Shown one piece after another: positions 36,798 through 45,557 of a stretch of DNA of 64,000 bases. The stretch spans positions 2,170,001 through 2,234,000 of the forward strand of contig NZ_CP134196.1 in assembly GCF_031585635.1 (NCBI RefSeq). Direction: 5' to 3'. A program made the position numbers and the translations under genes. This DNA is from Paraburkholderia sp. FT54 (lineage in GTDB: Bacteria; Pseudomonadota; Gammaproteobacteria; Burkholderiales; Burkholderiaceae). The first letter of the stretch is position 1, and each line of letters opens with the position of its first letter. The notes beneath the pieces were generated by a model. The model worked only from the letters and a program-made list of their open reading frames with translations. It searched no databases and had not been told where the DNA came from.

Positions 36798-36844
36798 CTT
36801 CTTATCCACCTTCGCCAATCAAATGCGGCCTACGCGGCCTACCG

Positions 36845-37564
36845 TCAATCCAGAAAATCGCAATTCGCCTCGACAAACGCGGCGAGATCCAGCGAGTGCT
36901 GACGCGTGAGACGCTCGGCCAGTTCGGTATCCCGTTGTTCCAGCGCCTCGATAATGCGCAGATGATCGGCGATCGACCGCGAAGCGCGGTCGCTCTGCGA
37001 AATGGTCATGCGGCGAATCGCGCGCACGTGGATGAAGATATTCTTGATCGTGTCGAGAATGATCCCCGACTTGGATAACTCGACGATCGCCTGATGAAAC
37101 GCGATGTTGGCGTCCGAATACTCGGCGATGTGCTCAGCCGGCGTCGCATCGCGAAAATTGTCGAACATGTGGCGCAACCGGGCGATTTCCTCGTCCGTGG
37201 CGTGCAGCGTCGCCAGACGCGCCGCCATGCTTTCGAGCGCGGCCCACATCTGGATCATCTCGACGATTTCGCGCTTGCTCTTGCGCACGATATAGATGCC
37301 GCGCCGCGGCACCATGCGCAGAAAACCCTCCTGCTCCAGCAGCGTCATGGCCTCGCGCACCGGCGTGCGGCTGACGCCGAGCGATTCGCTCAGCACGCGC
37401 TCGTCGAGACGGATTTCCTCGCGGTTCTGGTAGATGTCCGCGTCGGCGATGGCCTGGCGGAGCATGGCATACGCCTGATCGCGCAAGCTCGCGCTCGCGC
37501 CGATCGGCTGCAATGACAACGTCAACGGTGTGGCCACTGCTTCAGTTTGAAGTTCTGACGACAT
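36845..37564 (-). CDS. GntR family (FCD-domain) transcriptional regulator
   Basis: A 239-aa FadR-subfamily regulator. The N-terminal winged HTH includes LDERVLSESLGVSRTPVREAM, and the FCD effector domain has the metal-binding His/Asp pattern (EYSDANIAFHQAIVELS, later IADHLRIIEAL). FCD regulators usually sense small carboxylic acids, which fits oxalate. ATG 37564 follows GAGG. Three operator-like sites lie at 36512, 36672 and 37835; the last is before its own operon, suggesting autoregulation. It overlaps the upstream small gene by 23 bp. Confidence 0.92.
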   Translation of the reverse strand: MSSELQTEAVATPLTLSLQPIGASASLRDQAYAMLRQAIADADIYQNREEIRLDERVLSESLGVSRTPVREAMTLLEQEGFLRMVPRRGIYIVRKSKREIVEMIQMWAALESMAARLATLHATDEEIARLRHMFDNFRDATPAEHIAEYSDANIAFHQAIVELSKSGIILDTIKNIFIHVRAIRRMTISQSDRASRSIADHLRIIEALEQRDTELAERLTRQHSLDLAAFVEANCDFLD

Positions 37565-37763
37565 TCATCGCCTCTTGTTGAACACGCGCACGATACGGCG
37601 CTGCCGCTACTGCCACGCGCTGCTCGCCCAGACCAACGAAGCGACCATGTTGCGCTGCCAGCTGCGCGACCGGTTGCGGAACCCAGCGAGTCAGCAGCAC
37701 AGTGGCGGCAGAGCCCAAACCTACGAAAGCGACGGCGAGCAGCGAGAGAGGAACAACTTCCAT
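37542..37763 (-). CDS. Small membrane protein (73 aa)
   Basis: A 73-aa frame with one N-terminal TM segment (MEVVPLSLLAVAFVGLGSAA) followed by a short soluble tail. ATG 37763 follows GGAG. Its last 23 bp overlap the start of the GntR gene in another frame, so translation may be coupled. No known family recognised. The hydrophobic start plus the ribosome-binding site favour a real gene, but no homolog could be checked. Confidence 0.5.
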   Translation of the reverse strand: MEVVPLSLLAVAFVGLGSAATVLLTRWVPQPVAQLAAQHGRFVGLGEQRVAVAAAPYRARVQQEAMNVVRTSN

Positions 37764-37777
37764 TTGTAACTCCGAAT

Positions 37778-37802
37778 GATTGAGTGATTGAATGACTCAA
37801 TC
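37778..37802. promoter_or_regulatory. Inverted repeat in the leader of the GntR operon
   Basis: GATTGAGT (37778-37785) and ACTCAATC (37795-37802) form a perfect 8-bp inverted repeat with a 9-bp spacer. It lies just upstream of the start at 37763 and could be a protein-binding site or a 5'-UTR hairpin. Confidence 0.4.
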
Positions 37803-37834
37803 ATATGCTGCAATGCCGCAAAAATCAATATTCC

Positions 37835-37851
37835 GTATGTAGTATATCAGA
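37835..37851 (-). promoter_or_regulatory. GntR-type operator, site C (diverged)
   Basis: GTATGTAGTATATCAGA matches site A at 14 of 17 positions. It lies 72 bp upstream of the small membrane protein/GntR operon and so suggests autoregulation. Confidence 0.5.
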
Positions 37852-38288
37852 CACTGTTGTTTTCCGGATTGCATCCTCAAGGTAGCACGGGCTGCTCTGC
37901 GGCGCTTCAACTGCCTTGTTGAACGCGTAGGGCGTGGGGTAGATGCGGAAAATGCGCCGTGCGCGCAGCCGCGTTCGCACGTTCACGCCGTTCATCGCGG
38001 TCGCATCCGGTAGTTTATTCCGGACAGCCGCCCGCCAAGCCGCGATTCGACAAATTGCGGTCGCCTTTCACCAGGCAAACACCTTATGTATTTGCATCTC
38101 ATATTGCCAAGGAATTGGTCGCACCCTATTGTTCGACCATGCTGGTTTCGCCGCGAATTAGAGCACGTCATATGCAATCAAAACACATATATTGACGGCA
38201 TCAAAAAGCCACCACATTACGCCGCGAAATCTCCAGCATTTGGTGTGAAACGCCGATAAGAACTAATTCGTCACCCCGGAGACCGACC
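37852..38288. other. Intergenic region before the OFA transporter
   Basis: About 440 bp between the GntR operon and the divergent OFA transporter. It becomes A+T-rich after about 38070. No convincing gene seen; the plus-strand frames here lack ribosome-binding sites. Confidence 0.4.
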
Positions 38289-39692
38289 ATGAGCAGTATC
38301 ACAGAGCCGAGCGGGAGTTCAGGCTCCGCCCCCTTCTTTTCCAAACAGGCCACCGTTGCGAAGCCAGGCTTTTCACGCTGGATGGTTCCGCCCGCGGCCC
38401 TCGCCGTCCACCTCTGTATCGGCCAGGCGTATGCCTTCTCGGTGTTCAACGGCCCGCTGACCAAAGTCATCGGCATTACACAATCCAGCGCGGATGACTG
38501 GTCGCTGACGTCGCTCGGCTGGATCTTTTCGCTGGCGATCGTATTCCTCGGTTTGTCGGCGGCCTTCGCCGGCAAGTGGCTCGAACGCGTCGGCCCGCGC
38601 CGGACGATGCTTACCGCCGCATGCTGCTTCGGCGGCGGCTTCCTGGTTTCCGCGCTCGGCGTGTATCTGCATCAGATCGTGCTGCTCTATCTCGGCTACG
38701 GCGTGATCGGCGGAATCGGGCTGGGCCTCGGCTACGTGTCGCCGGTGTCCACGCTGATCCGTTGGTTCCCGGATCGCCGCGGCATGGCGACGGGCATGGC
38801 GATCATGGGCTTCGGCGGCGGCGCGATGATCGCCGCGCCGCTGTCGGTGGCGTTGATGAACCACTTCCGCAGCGCGACCAGCATCGGCGTGGCCGAAACG
38901 TTCGTCGTGCTCGGCATCGCCTACTTCATCTCGATGACGATCGGCGCACTCGCGATCCGCGTGCCGCCGGCGGACTGGAAGCCGGCCGGCTGGACGCCGA
39001 ACGCGACCGGTCAAAGCAAGATGATCTCGCGCAACCATGTGCATATCGATCAGGCGTTGAAGACGCCGCAGTTCTATCTGATCTGGCTCGTGCTGTTCCT
39101 GAACGTGACGGCCGGCATCGGCATTCTGGGCCAGGCTTCGGTGATGATTCAGGAGAGCTTCAAGGATACGGTGACGGCGGCCGCCGCGGCCGGTTTCGTC
39201 GGCCTGCTGTCGCTCTTCAACATGGGCGGCCGTTTCGTGTGGGCGTCGGCGTCGGACTGGATCGGCCGCAAGAACACCTACTTCATCTTCTTCGCGCTCG
39301 GCGCGGTGCTGTACTACCTCGTGCCGGGCTTCGCAGCGTCGGGGCACATCGCCCTCTTCGTGCTCGCCTACTGCGTGATCCTGACGATGTATGGCGGCGG
39401 CTTCGCCACCGTGCCGGCGTATCTCGCAGACATGTTCGGCACCGCATTCGTCGGCGGCATTCACGGACGTCTGTTGACGGCGTGGGCCGCGGCGGGCGTC
39501 GCCGGTCCGGTGCTGGTGAACTACATTCGCGCCTATCAAGTCGCGCAAGGCGTGGCCAAGGCGGATGCCTACACGATGACCGTTCACATCATGGCCGTAC
39601 TGCTGGTAGTCGGCTTCGTCTGCAACCTGCTGATCAAGCGCGTGGACGACAAACACCACATGACCGACGCACAACTCGCCAAAGGCGCCTAA
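38289..39692 (+). CDS. OFA family MFS transporter (large subunit)
   Basis: A 467-aa MFS protein with 12 TM helices of the oxalate/formate antiporter-like OFA group (YhjX-like). Visible landmarks are AVHLCIGQAYAFSVFNGPL at TM1, RWFPDRRGMATGMAIMGFGGG and NMGGRFVWASASDWIGRKN. It keeps the TM8 Arg, but the TM11 Lys of OxlT is not evident, so the substrate may differ (pyruvate or formate are possible). ATG 38289 follows GGAG. A 42-aa partner gene starts 11 bp after its stop. Confidence 0.9.
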   Translation: MSSITEPSGSSGSAPFFSKQATVAKPGFSRWMVPPAALAVHLCIGQAYAFSVFNGPLTKVIGITQSSADDWSLTSLGWIFSLAIVFLGLSAAFAGKWLERVGPRRTMLTAACCFGGGFLVSALGVYLHQIVLLYLGYGVIGGIGLGLGYVSPVSTLIRWFPDRRGMATGMAIMGFGGGAMIAAPLSVALMNHFRSATSIGVAETFVVLGIAYFISMTIGALAIRVPPADWKPAGWTPNATGQSKMISRNHVHIDQALKTPQFYLIWLVLFLNVTAGIGILGQASVMIQESFKDTVTAAAAAGFVGLLSLFNMGGRFVWASASDWIGRKNTYFIFFALGAVLYYLVPGFAASGHIALFVLAYCVILTMYGGGFATVPAYLADMFGTAFVGGIHGRLLTAWAAAGVAGPVLVNYIRAYQVAQGVAKADAYTMTVHIMAVLLVVGFVCNLLIKRVDDKHHMTDAQLAKGA

Positions 39693-39702
39693 GGAGACTC
39701 GC

Positions 39703-39831
39703 ATGTCGACCGTTCAAGTCGTGAATCAGACCAGCAAGGTCAAACTCGCCGTCTTCTGGCTGTATGTGACGCTGCCGCTCGCATGGGGCGTGGTCAATAC
39801 GCTCTCGCAGGCGATGAAGCTCTTCAAGTAA
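39703..39831 (+). CDS. MFS transporter small subunit (42 aa)
   Basis: A 42-aa single-TM protein (MSTVQVVNQTSK, then LAVFWLYVTLPLAWGVVNTL, ending MKLFK). Its AAGGAG ribosome-binding site overlaps the stop codon of the OFA transporter, so the two are coupled. It matches the small-subunit family found next to OFA-type MFS transporters. It probably sits beside the large subunit in the inner membrane; its exact role is unproven. It is short enough to be missed by gene finders. Confidence 0.85.
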   Translation: MSTVQVVNQTSKVKLAVFWLYVTLPLAWGVVNTLSQAMKLFK

Positions 39832-39840
39832 ATGTCGCCC

Positions 39841-39871
39841 GGCACCCCGCGCGTTCAGACGACGGGGTGCC
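39841..39871 (+). terminator. Hairpin after the OFA transporter operon
   Basis: GGCACCCCG (39841-39849) pairs with CGGGGTGCC (39863-39871), 9 bp, 10 bp after the small-subunit stop. It has no T-run, so terminator strength is uncertain. Confidence 0.6.
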
Positions 39872-39901
39872 TCCAGCGAGCGTGACTCGTTGACTATCTA
39901 C

Positions 39902-39922
39902 CGGCGCGTTACGGACGCGCCG
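39902..39922 (-). terminator. Hairpin after the autotransporter gene
   Basis: CGGCGCGT (39902-39909) pairs with ACGCGCCG (39915-39922) around a 5-nt loop. It lies 17 bp after the stop of the minus-strand adhesin gene; no long T-run follows. Confidence 0.5.
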
Positions 39923-39938
39923 ATCGCGCGCCTCCCTG

Positions 39939-42900
39939 CTACCACTGATACGCCGCACCGGCCGTGACCGCGGTCGTGGCGGAACTGATGCCCGCACCGA
40001 GCTTCACTTTCAAACTCTGCGTGACGCGCGCCGACAGACCCACCGCCACCGCCTGATACCCCTTGTAACCGGCCGTTCCGACGCCGATTGCGAGGTTCTT
40101 GGTGGCATCGACTTCCGGGATCGAGGTCAGCGCCAACGCCGACGCCGTTCCTGAGTAGGCATTGCGCGCCATGTCGCTCAAGCCGCCCTGGAACTGCTGC
40201 ATGTTCACCGCATCGGTGGGCGCCTGGCCTGGTGCGACGTTCGTGATGCGTCGCTCGTTGCCGGACGAGCCCACGGAAACCGTGTTCGTCACATCAGCCA
40301 CCGAGCCCTCGCCGATCGCCACCGAGTTCGGCGCGGACGCTTTCGCGCCGCCGCCAATCGCCACCGAACCGTTGCCGATCGCCTGCGCGGCGTTGCCGGA
40401 ACTGTTCACGGACACATAGGGACTGCCGGTGGTCTGATTGTTCTGCACCACCTGGACCATCTGGCTGAGACCGCTGACAGTCTGATTGGTGTTCCAGAGT
40501 TGAGCACCGGTCACCGCGTCGGTGCTGGTGGCCGATAGCGTGCCGTCCTGCAGATTGGTCAGTTGTACTTTCGGCGCATTGTCCGCCGTGCCGCCGAGCG
40601 TGATCCTGTCGTGCGCCGAACTGTCGTACTGCACCGCGTTCGCGACCGCGCCGTTGAGGTTGCCGATGGTGGTTTGCAGACCGGCAATATCGCTGCTGTT
40701 TTGCGTGACACGGCCATCCAGGTTGGTGATCGCGCTGCCGACATTGTTCACCACCGCGCCGCCCACGCGATACGACGGCGCCGTCACAGAACCGTCCGCG
40801 TTGACGGTCGACCCGCCGCCGAGCGCCACCGCGGTGCTCGCCGCCTGCGCGTACAGTTGCGCGCCGTTGACCGCGTCGTTGCTGGCGGCACTGACCGCGC
40901 CGGGCGCGACACCCGTGACGACCCGATTGCCCGCCATGCCGGCCATGTTGATCAGATTGCCGTCCGTCGTCGCGCCGACGTTGATGACACGCGACACCGT
41001 GTCTTGCGTGACCAAGCCGACGCCACCGGTCTGCATGTTCTGCTGCAAGGTGCTGAGGCCGTTGTCGAGCGAGCCGAGCGCGTCGCCGACTGTGGTCTGC
41101 GTGCCGCCTTGCATGTGATAGCTGGGGCCGGTCAGCGAACCATCGGCGTTGATCTGCGCGCCGCCGCCCAACGCGGCCACCACCGGCTTGAACTGGCCGA
41201 GATTGACCGCGGAGGCATCCGTCGTGCCCGCCGCGACGCCAGTCAGTTGGCGCGCACCGCCGGTGCCGGTGAAATCGATTCGGGCGCCGTCGGTGTCTTT
41301 CGCGACGGTCAGATTGCGCGACGTCCGATCCTGCTGAACGAGCCCAATCTCGCCATTGCTGATCTGGTTCGTGATGTTGCTCACGTCGCCTTCGATCGTC
41401 GTGGTGCGCTGATCCAGATTGCTGATGTTGGTCGTGTTATCGGTGACGCGCTGGTCGAGCTTGCTGATGTTCGTCGTGTTATCCGTGACGCGCTGATCGA
41501 GGTTGGTGATGCTGCCGGCGTTCTGCGTGACGGCCTGATTCGTAGCGAACAGTTGCGCGCCGTTGACGGCATCCGAACTGTCGGCAGCGAGATTCGCGGC
41601 GCGCACGTTGGTGATGCGAACCGGCGCGGCGGCCCCGCCCAACGTGACGCTGTCGTGTGAGGTGGAATCGTACTGAACGGCATCGGCGCCGGCCAGAGTG
41701 CTGGTCGTGACGGCGGCCGCGAGCGCGGAACCCACGTCGGTGTAAGTGCTTCCGCCAACGCGATACACAGGCTTTTTCAGCGACCCGTCCACGTTGACCG
41801 CCGAGCCGCCACCTAGTGCCGCCGCCGCGTCGGCCGTACCCGCATAGAGCTGCGCGCCGGTGACCGCCTCGCTGCTGGCAGCACTGATCGTACCGGGCGC
41901 CACGCCGGAGATCACGCGATTCCCGTCCGTGCCTGCCACGGTGACGCGAGTTCCGCCGGTGGCTGAGCCGATAAGAATGTCGCGAGAAGCGGGATTCTGC
42001 TTGACGAGGCCGATCGTGCCGATGTTGATCTGCGACTGCAACGACGACAGACCCGTGTCGAGCGAACTGAGCGCACTACCGACCGTAGTCTGCGTGCCGG
42101 CTTGCACGTGGTAAGTGGGGCCGGCTACCGAGCCGTTGGCAGTGACCGTTGCGCCGCCACCGAGCGACGCGACGGCCTGACCGAGTTGCCCCACATTCGC
42201 CGCCGAGCCCGCGGTCGTGCCCGCCGCCACGCCGAGCAGTTCACGCGCCCCCGCCGTTCCCGTGAAATCGACGTGCTTGCCGTCCGTGCCTTTTGCCACG
42301 GTCAGATCGCGCGAGACCGAGTCTTGCTGAAGCAGACCCGTCGTGCCGTTATTGATCTTATTGGTGATGTTGGTGATATCCGTGGTGTTTTGCGCGACCG
42401 CCTGATTGGTGCCGTAAAGTTGCGCGCCGGTCACGGCGTCTTTACTGGCGCCGCTCAACGTGGCATCCGCGACATTGGTCAGCTTGACGGGCGTGACCGT
42501 GTCGCCGAGCGTCGCCACGTCATGCCTCGGCGTGTCGTAGCGCAGCGAGTCGGCGCTGGCGCCGACGCTACCTGAAACGACCGCGGCGAGTGCCGCGCCG
42601 ACATCGTGATAAGTTGTCCCGCCAACGGTATAGGCCGGTGCGACTATCGTACCGACGCTCGGGTCGACGAGCGCGCCACCGCCGAGCGCTTCGGTCACGG
42701 CGGCAAGCTGGCCGACGTTGACCGCGTCGGTAGGCCGCGCGCCGGCTGCGACATAGGCGATCCGGCGGCCTTGCGCGAGGCTGCCCACCGATATGACATT
42801 GGCGCGGTCGGCGATGGAGCCGGTGCCCAGCGCGACCGAGCCCGAGGCGGTGGCTGATGAATTGGAACCGATGGCCATCGAATCTTTTGCCATCGAGTTG

Positions 42901-43655
42901 ACGTATGTGTTGTAGCCGATGGCCACGGATCCATTCGACGAGGCGCTCGCGAAAGAGCCAACCGATATCGTATTGTTTGCAGCTGAGCGGGAGTTGTACC
43001 CGATCGCTACCGAGTTATCCGAATAGGCCGCAACCGTCGACATCGCGCCAATGGCGGTCGAATTCACCGAGGCCGCCCCTGCCGCCGAACCGACTGCGGT
43101 CGAATAGTCGGACCCGGCAATCGAGGCCGCGCCAACCGTCAACGCGTTGTAGCCGGTTGCCGCGGCCGTCGGGCCGATGGCCATCGCGTTCATATCGGTC
43201 GACGCGCTGGTGGTAGTTCCGCGAACGACATTTGGACTGACGGCGATATAGTCGGTCACCGATGGAGCCGCGCTTGCGCCCAGCGAACTGGTCTGGATCG
43301 AACTGACAATGGACGGCCGCGCCGCCGCGGCAGCCGCCGGACTGCCGGTAAACACGCTTGCGTTGCTGATTGCGGCGGCCAGGTCCGCCGGCCTGGCTGC
43401 ATCGGCCGTAGCCGGCACCGCGAGTCCAGCCGCCAGCGCCTCCGCGATGCTGAGACAGTCCTGTTCCGACGACGCACATTCCACGGCCGCCGCGGGTTGC
43501 GAAAACGCCAGCGCACTCAGCAGCCCGGCGCTCGCGGCCACCAGCGACCCGCGTACCGAAGCCCCTTTCGCACCACGGCCTTTCGCCACCTCGGACGCGG
43601 CTGCGTACGTGCCGGTCGTTTTGTTCCATACGGTCTTATAAGACTTGTTCAACAT
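39939..43655 (-). CDS. Trimeric autotransporter adhesin (YadA-like)
   Basis: A 1238-aa surface adhesin. The N-terminus MLNKSYKTVWNKTTGTYAAA is an ESPR extended signal peptide, and cleavage follows FSQPAAA. Next comes a YadA-type beta-roll head (motifs such as SVAIGYNSRS and TISVGSFAS), then many repeats of neck and Trp-ring/GIN-like modules (AVTGAQLY, YRVGGSTYTDVGSALA) with short coiled coils. It ends in a YadA anchor (about 80 residues, last residues TAGAAYQW), which builds the trimeric outer-membrane barrel. ATG 43655 was chosen because it starts the ESPR; GGGAGGA lies unusually close to it. Likely role: adhesion or autoaggregation. Confidence 0.95.
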   Translation of the reverse strand: MLNKSYKTVWNKTTGTYAAASEVAKGRGAKGASVRGSLVAASAGLLSALAFSQPAAAVECASSEQDCLSIAEALAAGLAVPATADAARPADLAAAISNASVFTGSPAAAAAARPSIVSSIQTSSLGASAAPSVTDYIAVSPNVVRGTTTSASTDMNAMAIGPTAAATGYNALTVGAASIAGSDYSTAVGSAAGAASVNSTAIGAMSTVAAYSDNSVAIGYNSRSAANNTISVGSFASASSNGSVAIGYNTYVNSMAKDSMAIGSNSSATASGSVALGTGSIADRANVISVGSLAQGRRIAYVAAGARPTDAVNVGQLAAVTEALGGGALVDPSVGTIVAPAYTVGGTTYHDVGAALAAVVSGSVGASADSLRYDTPRHDVATLGDTVTPVKLTNVADATLSGASKDAVTGAQLYGTNQAVAQNTTDITNITNKINNGTTGLLQQDSVSRDLTVAKGTDGKHVDFTGTAGARELLGVAAGTTAGSAANVGQLGQAVASLGGGATVTANGSVAGPTYHVQAGTQTTVGSALSSLDTGLSSLQSQINIGTIGLVKQNPASRDILIGSATGGTRVTVAGTDGNRVISGVAPGTISAASSEAVTGAQLYAGTADAAAALGGGSAVNVDGSLKKPVYRVGGSTYTDVGSALAAAVTTSTLAGADAVQYDSTSHDSVTLGGAAAPVRITNVRAANLAADSSDAVNGAQLFATNQAVTQNAGSITNLDQRVTDNTTNISKLDQRVTDNTTNISNLDQRTTTIEGDVSNITNQISNGEIGLVQQDRTSRNLTVAKDTDGARIDFTGTGGARQLTGVAAGTTDASAVNLGQFKPVVAALGGGAQINADGSLTGPSYHMQGGTQTTVGDALGSLDNGLSTLQQNMQTGGVGLVTQDTVSRVINVGATTDGNLINMAGMAGNRVVTGVAPGAVSAASNDAVNGAQLYAQAASTAVALGGGSTVNADGSVTAPSYRVGGAVVNNVGSAITNLDGRVTQNSSDIAGLQTTIGNLNGAVANAVQYDSSAHDRITLGGTADNAPKVQLTNLQDGTLSATSTDAVTGAQLWNTNQTVSGLSQMVQVVQNNQTTGSPYVSVNSSGNAAQAIGNGSVAIGGGAKASAPNSVAIGEGSVADVTNTVSVGSSGNERRITNVAPGQAPTDAVNMQQFQGGLSDMARNAYSGTASALALTSIPEVDATKNLAIGVGTAGYKGYQAVAVGLSARVTQSLKVKLGAGISSATTAVTAGAAYQW
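41400..41515 (-). repeat. 42-bp tandem repeat inside the adhesin stalk
   Basis: Near-identical 42-bp units encode successive copies of LDQRVTDNTTNISK/N, a 14-residue coiled-coil module. About two full units and a partial third are visible. Such arrays change copy number by slippage and so alter stalk length. Confidence 0.75.
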
Positions 43656-44080
43656 TCCTCCCAATCTTTTTATAGAAGATCCATGCACTAGGATTTTTAC
43701 TACGCCATCCTAATTATTTAGCTCAAACCAATAGAAACTTAAGACAGCATTGCTACTTCGCCACGACACCAAGTCGCCGAACACAAATATACCTTGGAAA
43801 GCTATTTTTTAGCTTATATCGGAAAAACGGCATAGCCCGTTTAGGACTTAAAATGCCAAATCTCCTAAATCGCGCTCGTTGTTTTAGGCATTTATAAGCA
43901 ACAGGTTCGATTTTTCGGAATCGGCGCATTCGATAGGGACAATTCCGGCAGAAGCTCCCAAGCTGGATGAACACCGACCGCAATGAGTCTACCGCCGACA
44001 CTCAATCGGAAGTCATACAAGAGAACTACACATGAAGAGGCGAGAACTGATACAGCGGACCGCGCCGTACCCAAACCGCT
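43656..44080. other. A+T-rich intergenic region upstream of the adhesin
   Basis: About 425 bp that is clearly more A+T-rich than the rest of the window, particularly 43660-43920. It holds the adhesin promoter, and the downstream end of the sensor kinase gene lies just beyond. No supported gene seen; a short frame at 43753-44001 has no recognisable product. Confidence 0.5.
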
Positions 44081-45304
44081 CTATTGGTCACCCGCCGCCT
44101 GCAAGCGGATCGGAAAACTGATCTCGAAAATGGTGCCCTCGCCTTCCTGCGAGTCGAAACGAATCTCGCCCTCCAGCAGCCGGCACAATTCCTTGACAAT
44201 CGCGAGGCCCAGACCCGCGCCCGGAATGTCGTCATCGGTCGCGCGTTCGAATTCCTTGAACACGCGTTCCCGGTCCGATGCGTCGATGCCCACGCCCGTG
44301 TCCGAGACGCGCAGACGCCAGCGATCGTTCTCCGTAGCCGTCATGCTCAATTCGACCTGGCCGGCCTTGGTGTATTTGGTCGCGTTGGTCAACAGGTTGA
44401 TCGCGACCTGCTTGAGTTTGAGCCGGTTGGAGACGACCGCTCCCAGCGCGCCGTCGAAGGCCGTCAGAAGACGCAGCCCTTTCGCTTCGATCGCGGGTTC
44501 GCACGAGATCACCAGTTCGTCGAACAGCTCGCGCAGCTCGAAGCTTTCCAGCACGAGCGGACTGTTGTCGCCGAGCACGACCGAATATTCGACCAGTTCG
44601 TCGACCAGCGTTTTCATGTCGGCCGCCTGACGGTTCGCGAGCGCGAGCGCGGTCTCGATTCTGGACGGCGGGCGGCTCATCAGTTGCAGCGCCATCGAAA
44701 AAACGTTGAGAAAGTTGCGCAGATCGTGCACGACGCTACGCGTGATCTGCATGCGCGACTCGTGCAGATCGCCGACCAGCCTTTGCTTGAGCGTCAGTTC
44801 GTGATTGGCGCGCTCGAGGCGCCCGGTGTAATCGTCGATTTTCCGGTCGCGCTCGTTGACGACCTCGCGGATCGACGTCAGCGTGACGAAGCTGACGGCT
44901 TCGTCGATGAAATGCCGCGCGCGCTCCTCGTGACGCCGCGTGAAATATGGCCGGGCCTCGCTGAATTCGACGATCGCGCCGTGCAGCATCTGCCGGAACA
45001 GATCGAGCTCGCGCACCAGTTCGTCGATCCGGTAGCCCTGTTTCCAGCGCAATTTGCCGTGCAGGCGCGCGTCGCGTTCGATCGCACCCTCGACGTGGTC
45101 GAGATCCTGGTTCTCCAGCACGCTGCAGATTTCGTCGAGAATGTTCGGAATATGATCGGCTAATTGCTCGTAGGTCAGCCGGTCGGAGTCGGTCAATTCG
45201 GCGTCGTGAAAGACGGCCTTCATCCAGCGCTCGGTCAGATCGACCTGTTGCAGGCGCAACTGTGTGGCGAAAGCGGTCATCGGCAGTACTTGCGAGTCCG
45301 TCAT
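44081..45304 (-). CDS. Sensor histidine kinase with RsbRD-like N-terminus
   Basis: A 407-aa cytoplasmic kinase with no TM. The N-terminal half (about 10-160) resembles the RsbRD/globin-like sensor fold (LTERWMKAVF to LDLFRQMLHGAIVEF). A coiled coil leads to the H-box VVHDLRNFLNVFSM, and the HATPase domain has the N-box NLLTNATKY, G1 DTGVGID and G2 GAGLGLAIVKEL. No response regulator is adjacent, so it is an orphan kinase. ATG 45304 was chosen; ATG 45325 is also possible, and neither has a strong ribosome-binding site. Confidence 0.88.
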   Translation of the reverse strand: MTDSQVLPMTAFATQLRLQQVDLTERWMKAVFHDAELTDSDRLTYEQLADHIPNILDEICSVLENQDLDHVEGAIERDARLHGKLRWKQGYRIDELVRELDLFRQMLHGAIVEFSEARPYFTRRHEERARHFIDEAVSFVTLTSIREVVNERDRKIDDYTGRLERANHELTLKQRLVGDLHESRMQITRSVVHDLRNFLNVFSMALQLMSRPPSRIETALALANRQAADMKTLVDELVEYSVVLGDNSPLVLESFELRELFDELVISCEPAIEAKGLRLLTAFDGALGAVVSNRLKLKQVAINLLTNATKYTKAGQVELSMTATENDRWRLRVSDTGVGIDASDRERVFKEFERATDDDIPGAGLGLAIVKELCRLLEGEIRFDSQEGEGTIFEISFPIRLQAAGDQ

Positions 45305-45557
45305 GTGGGAGACCTGGCGCCGCATGGCGGCGAAAAAATAGGTGTTCCGCGCCAGTCCCCATGGGGACTTCCCGCGGGCGTACCCAACGCGACCGCATGG
45401 ACTGCAAACCGCGCTCAGGAGGCAGAGGTGAGCGCTCCACAAGCCGCCCGGGCGCCTCCAGTATGCGCGATTTACCGAACAAAAATTAACCAGGGTTAGG
45501 ACGTGTCTGCCGCAGTGCGCCCGAAGGAAAGTGCCCTTGGGCCACTGCGCCGCCGCT

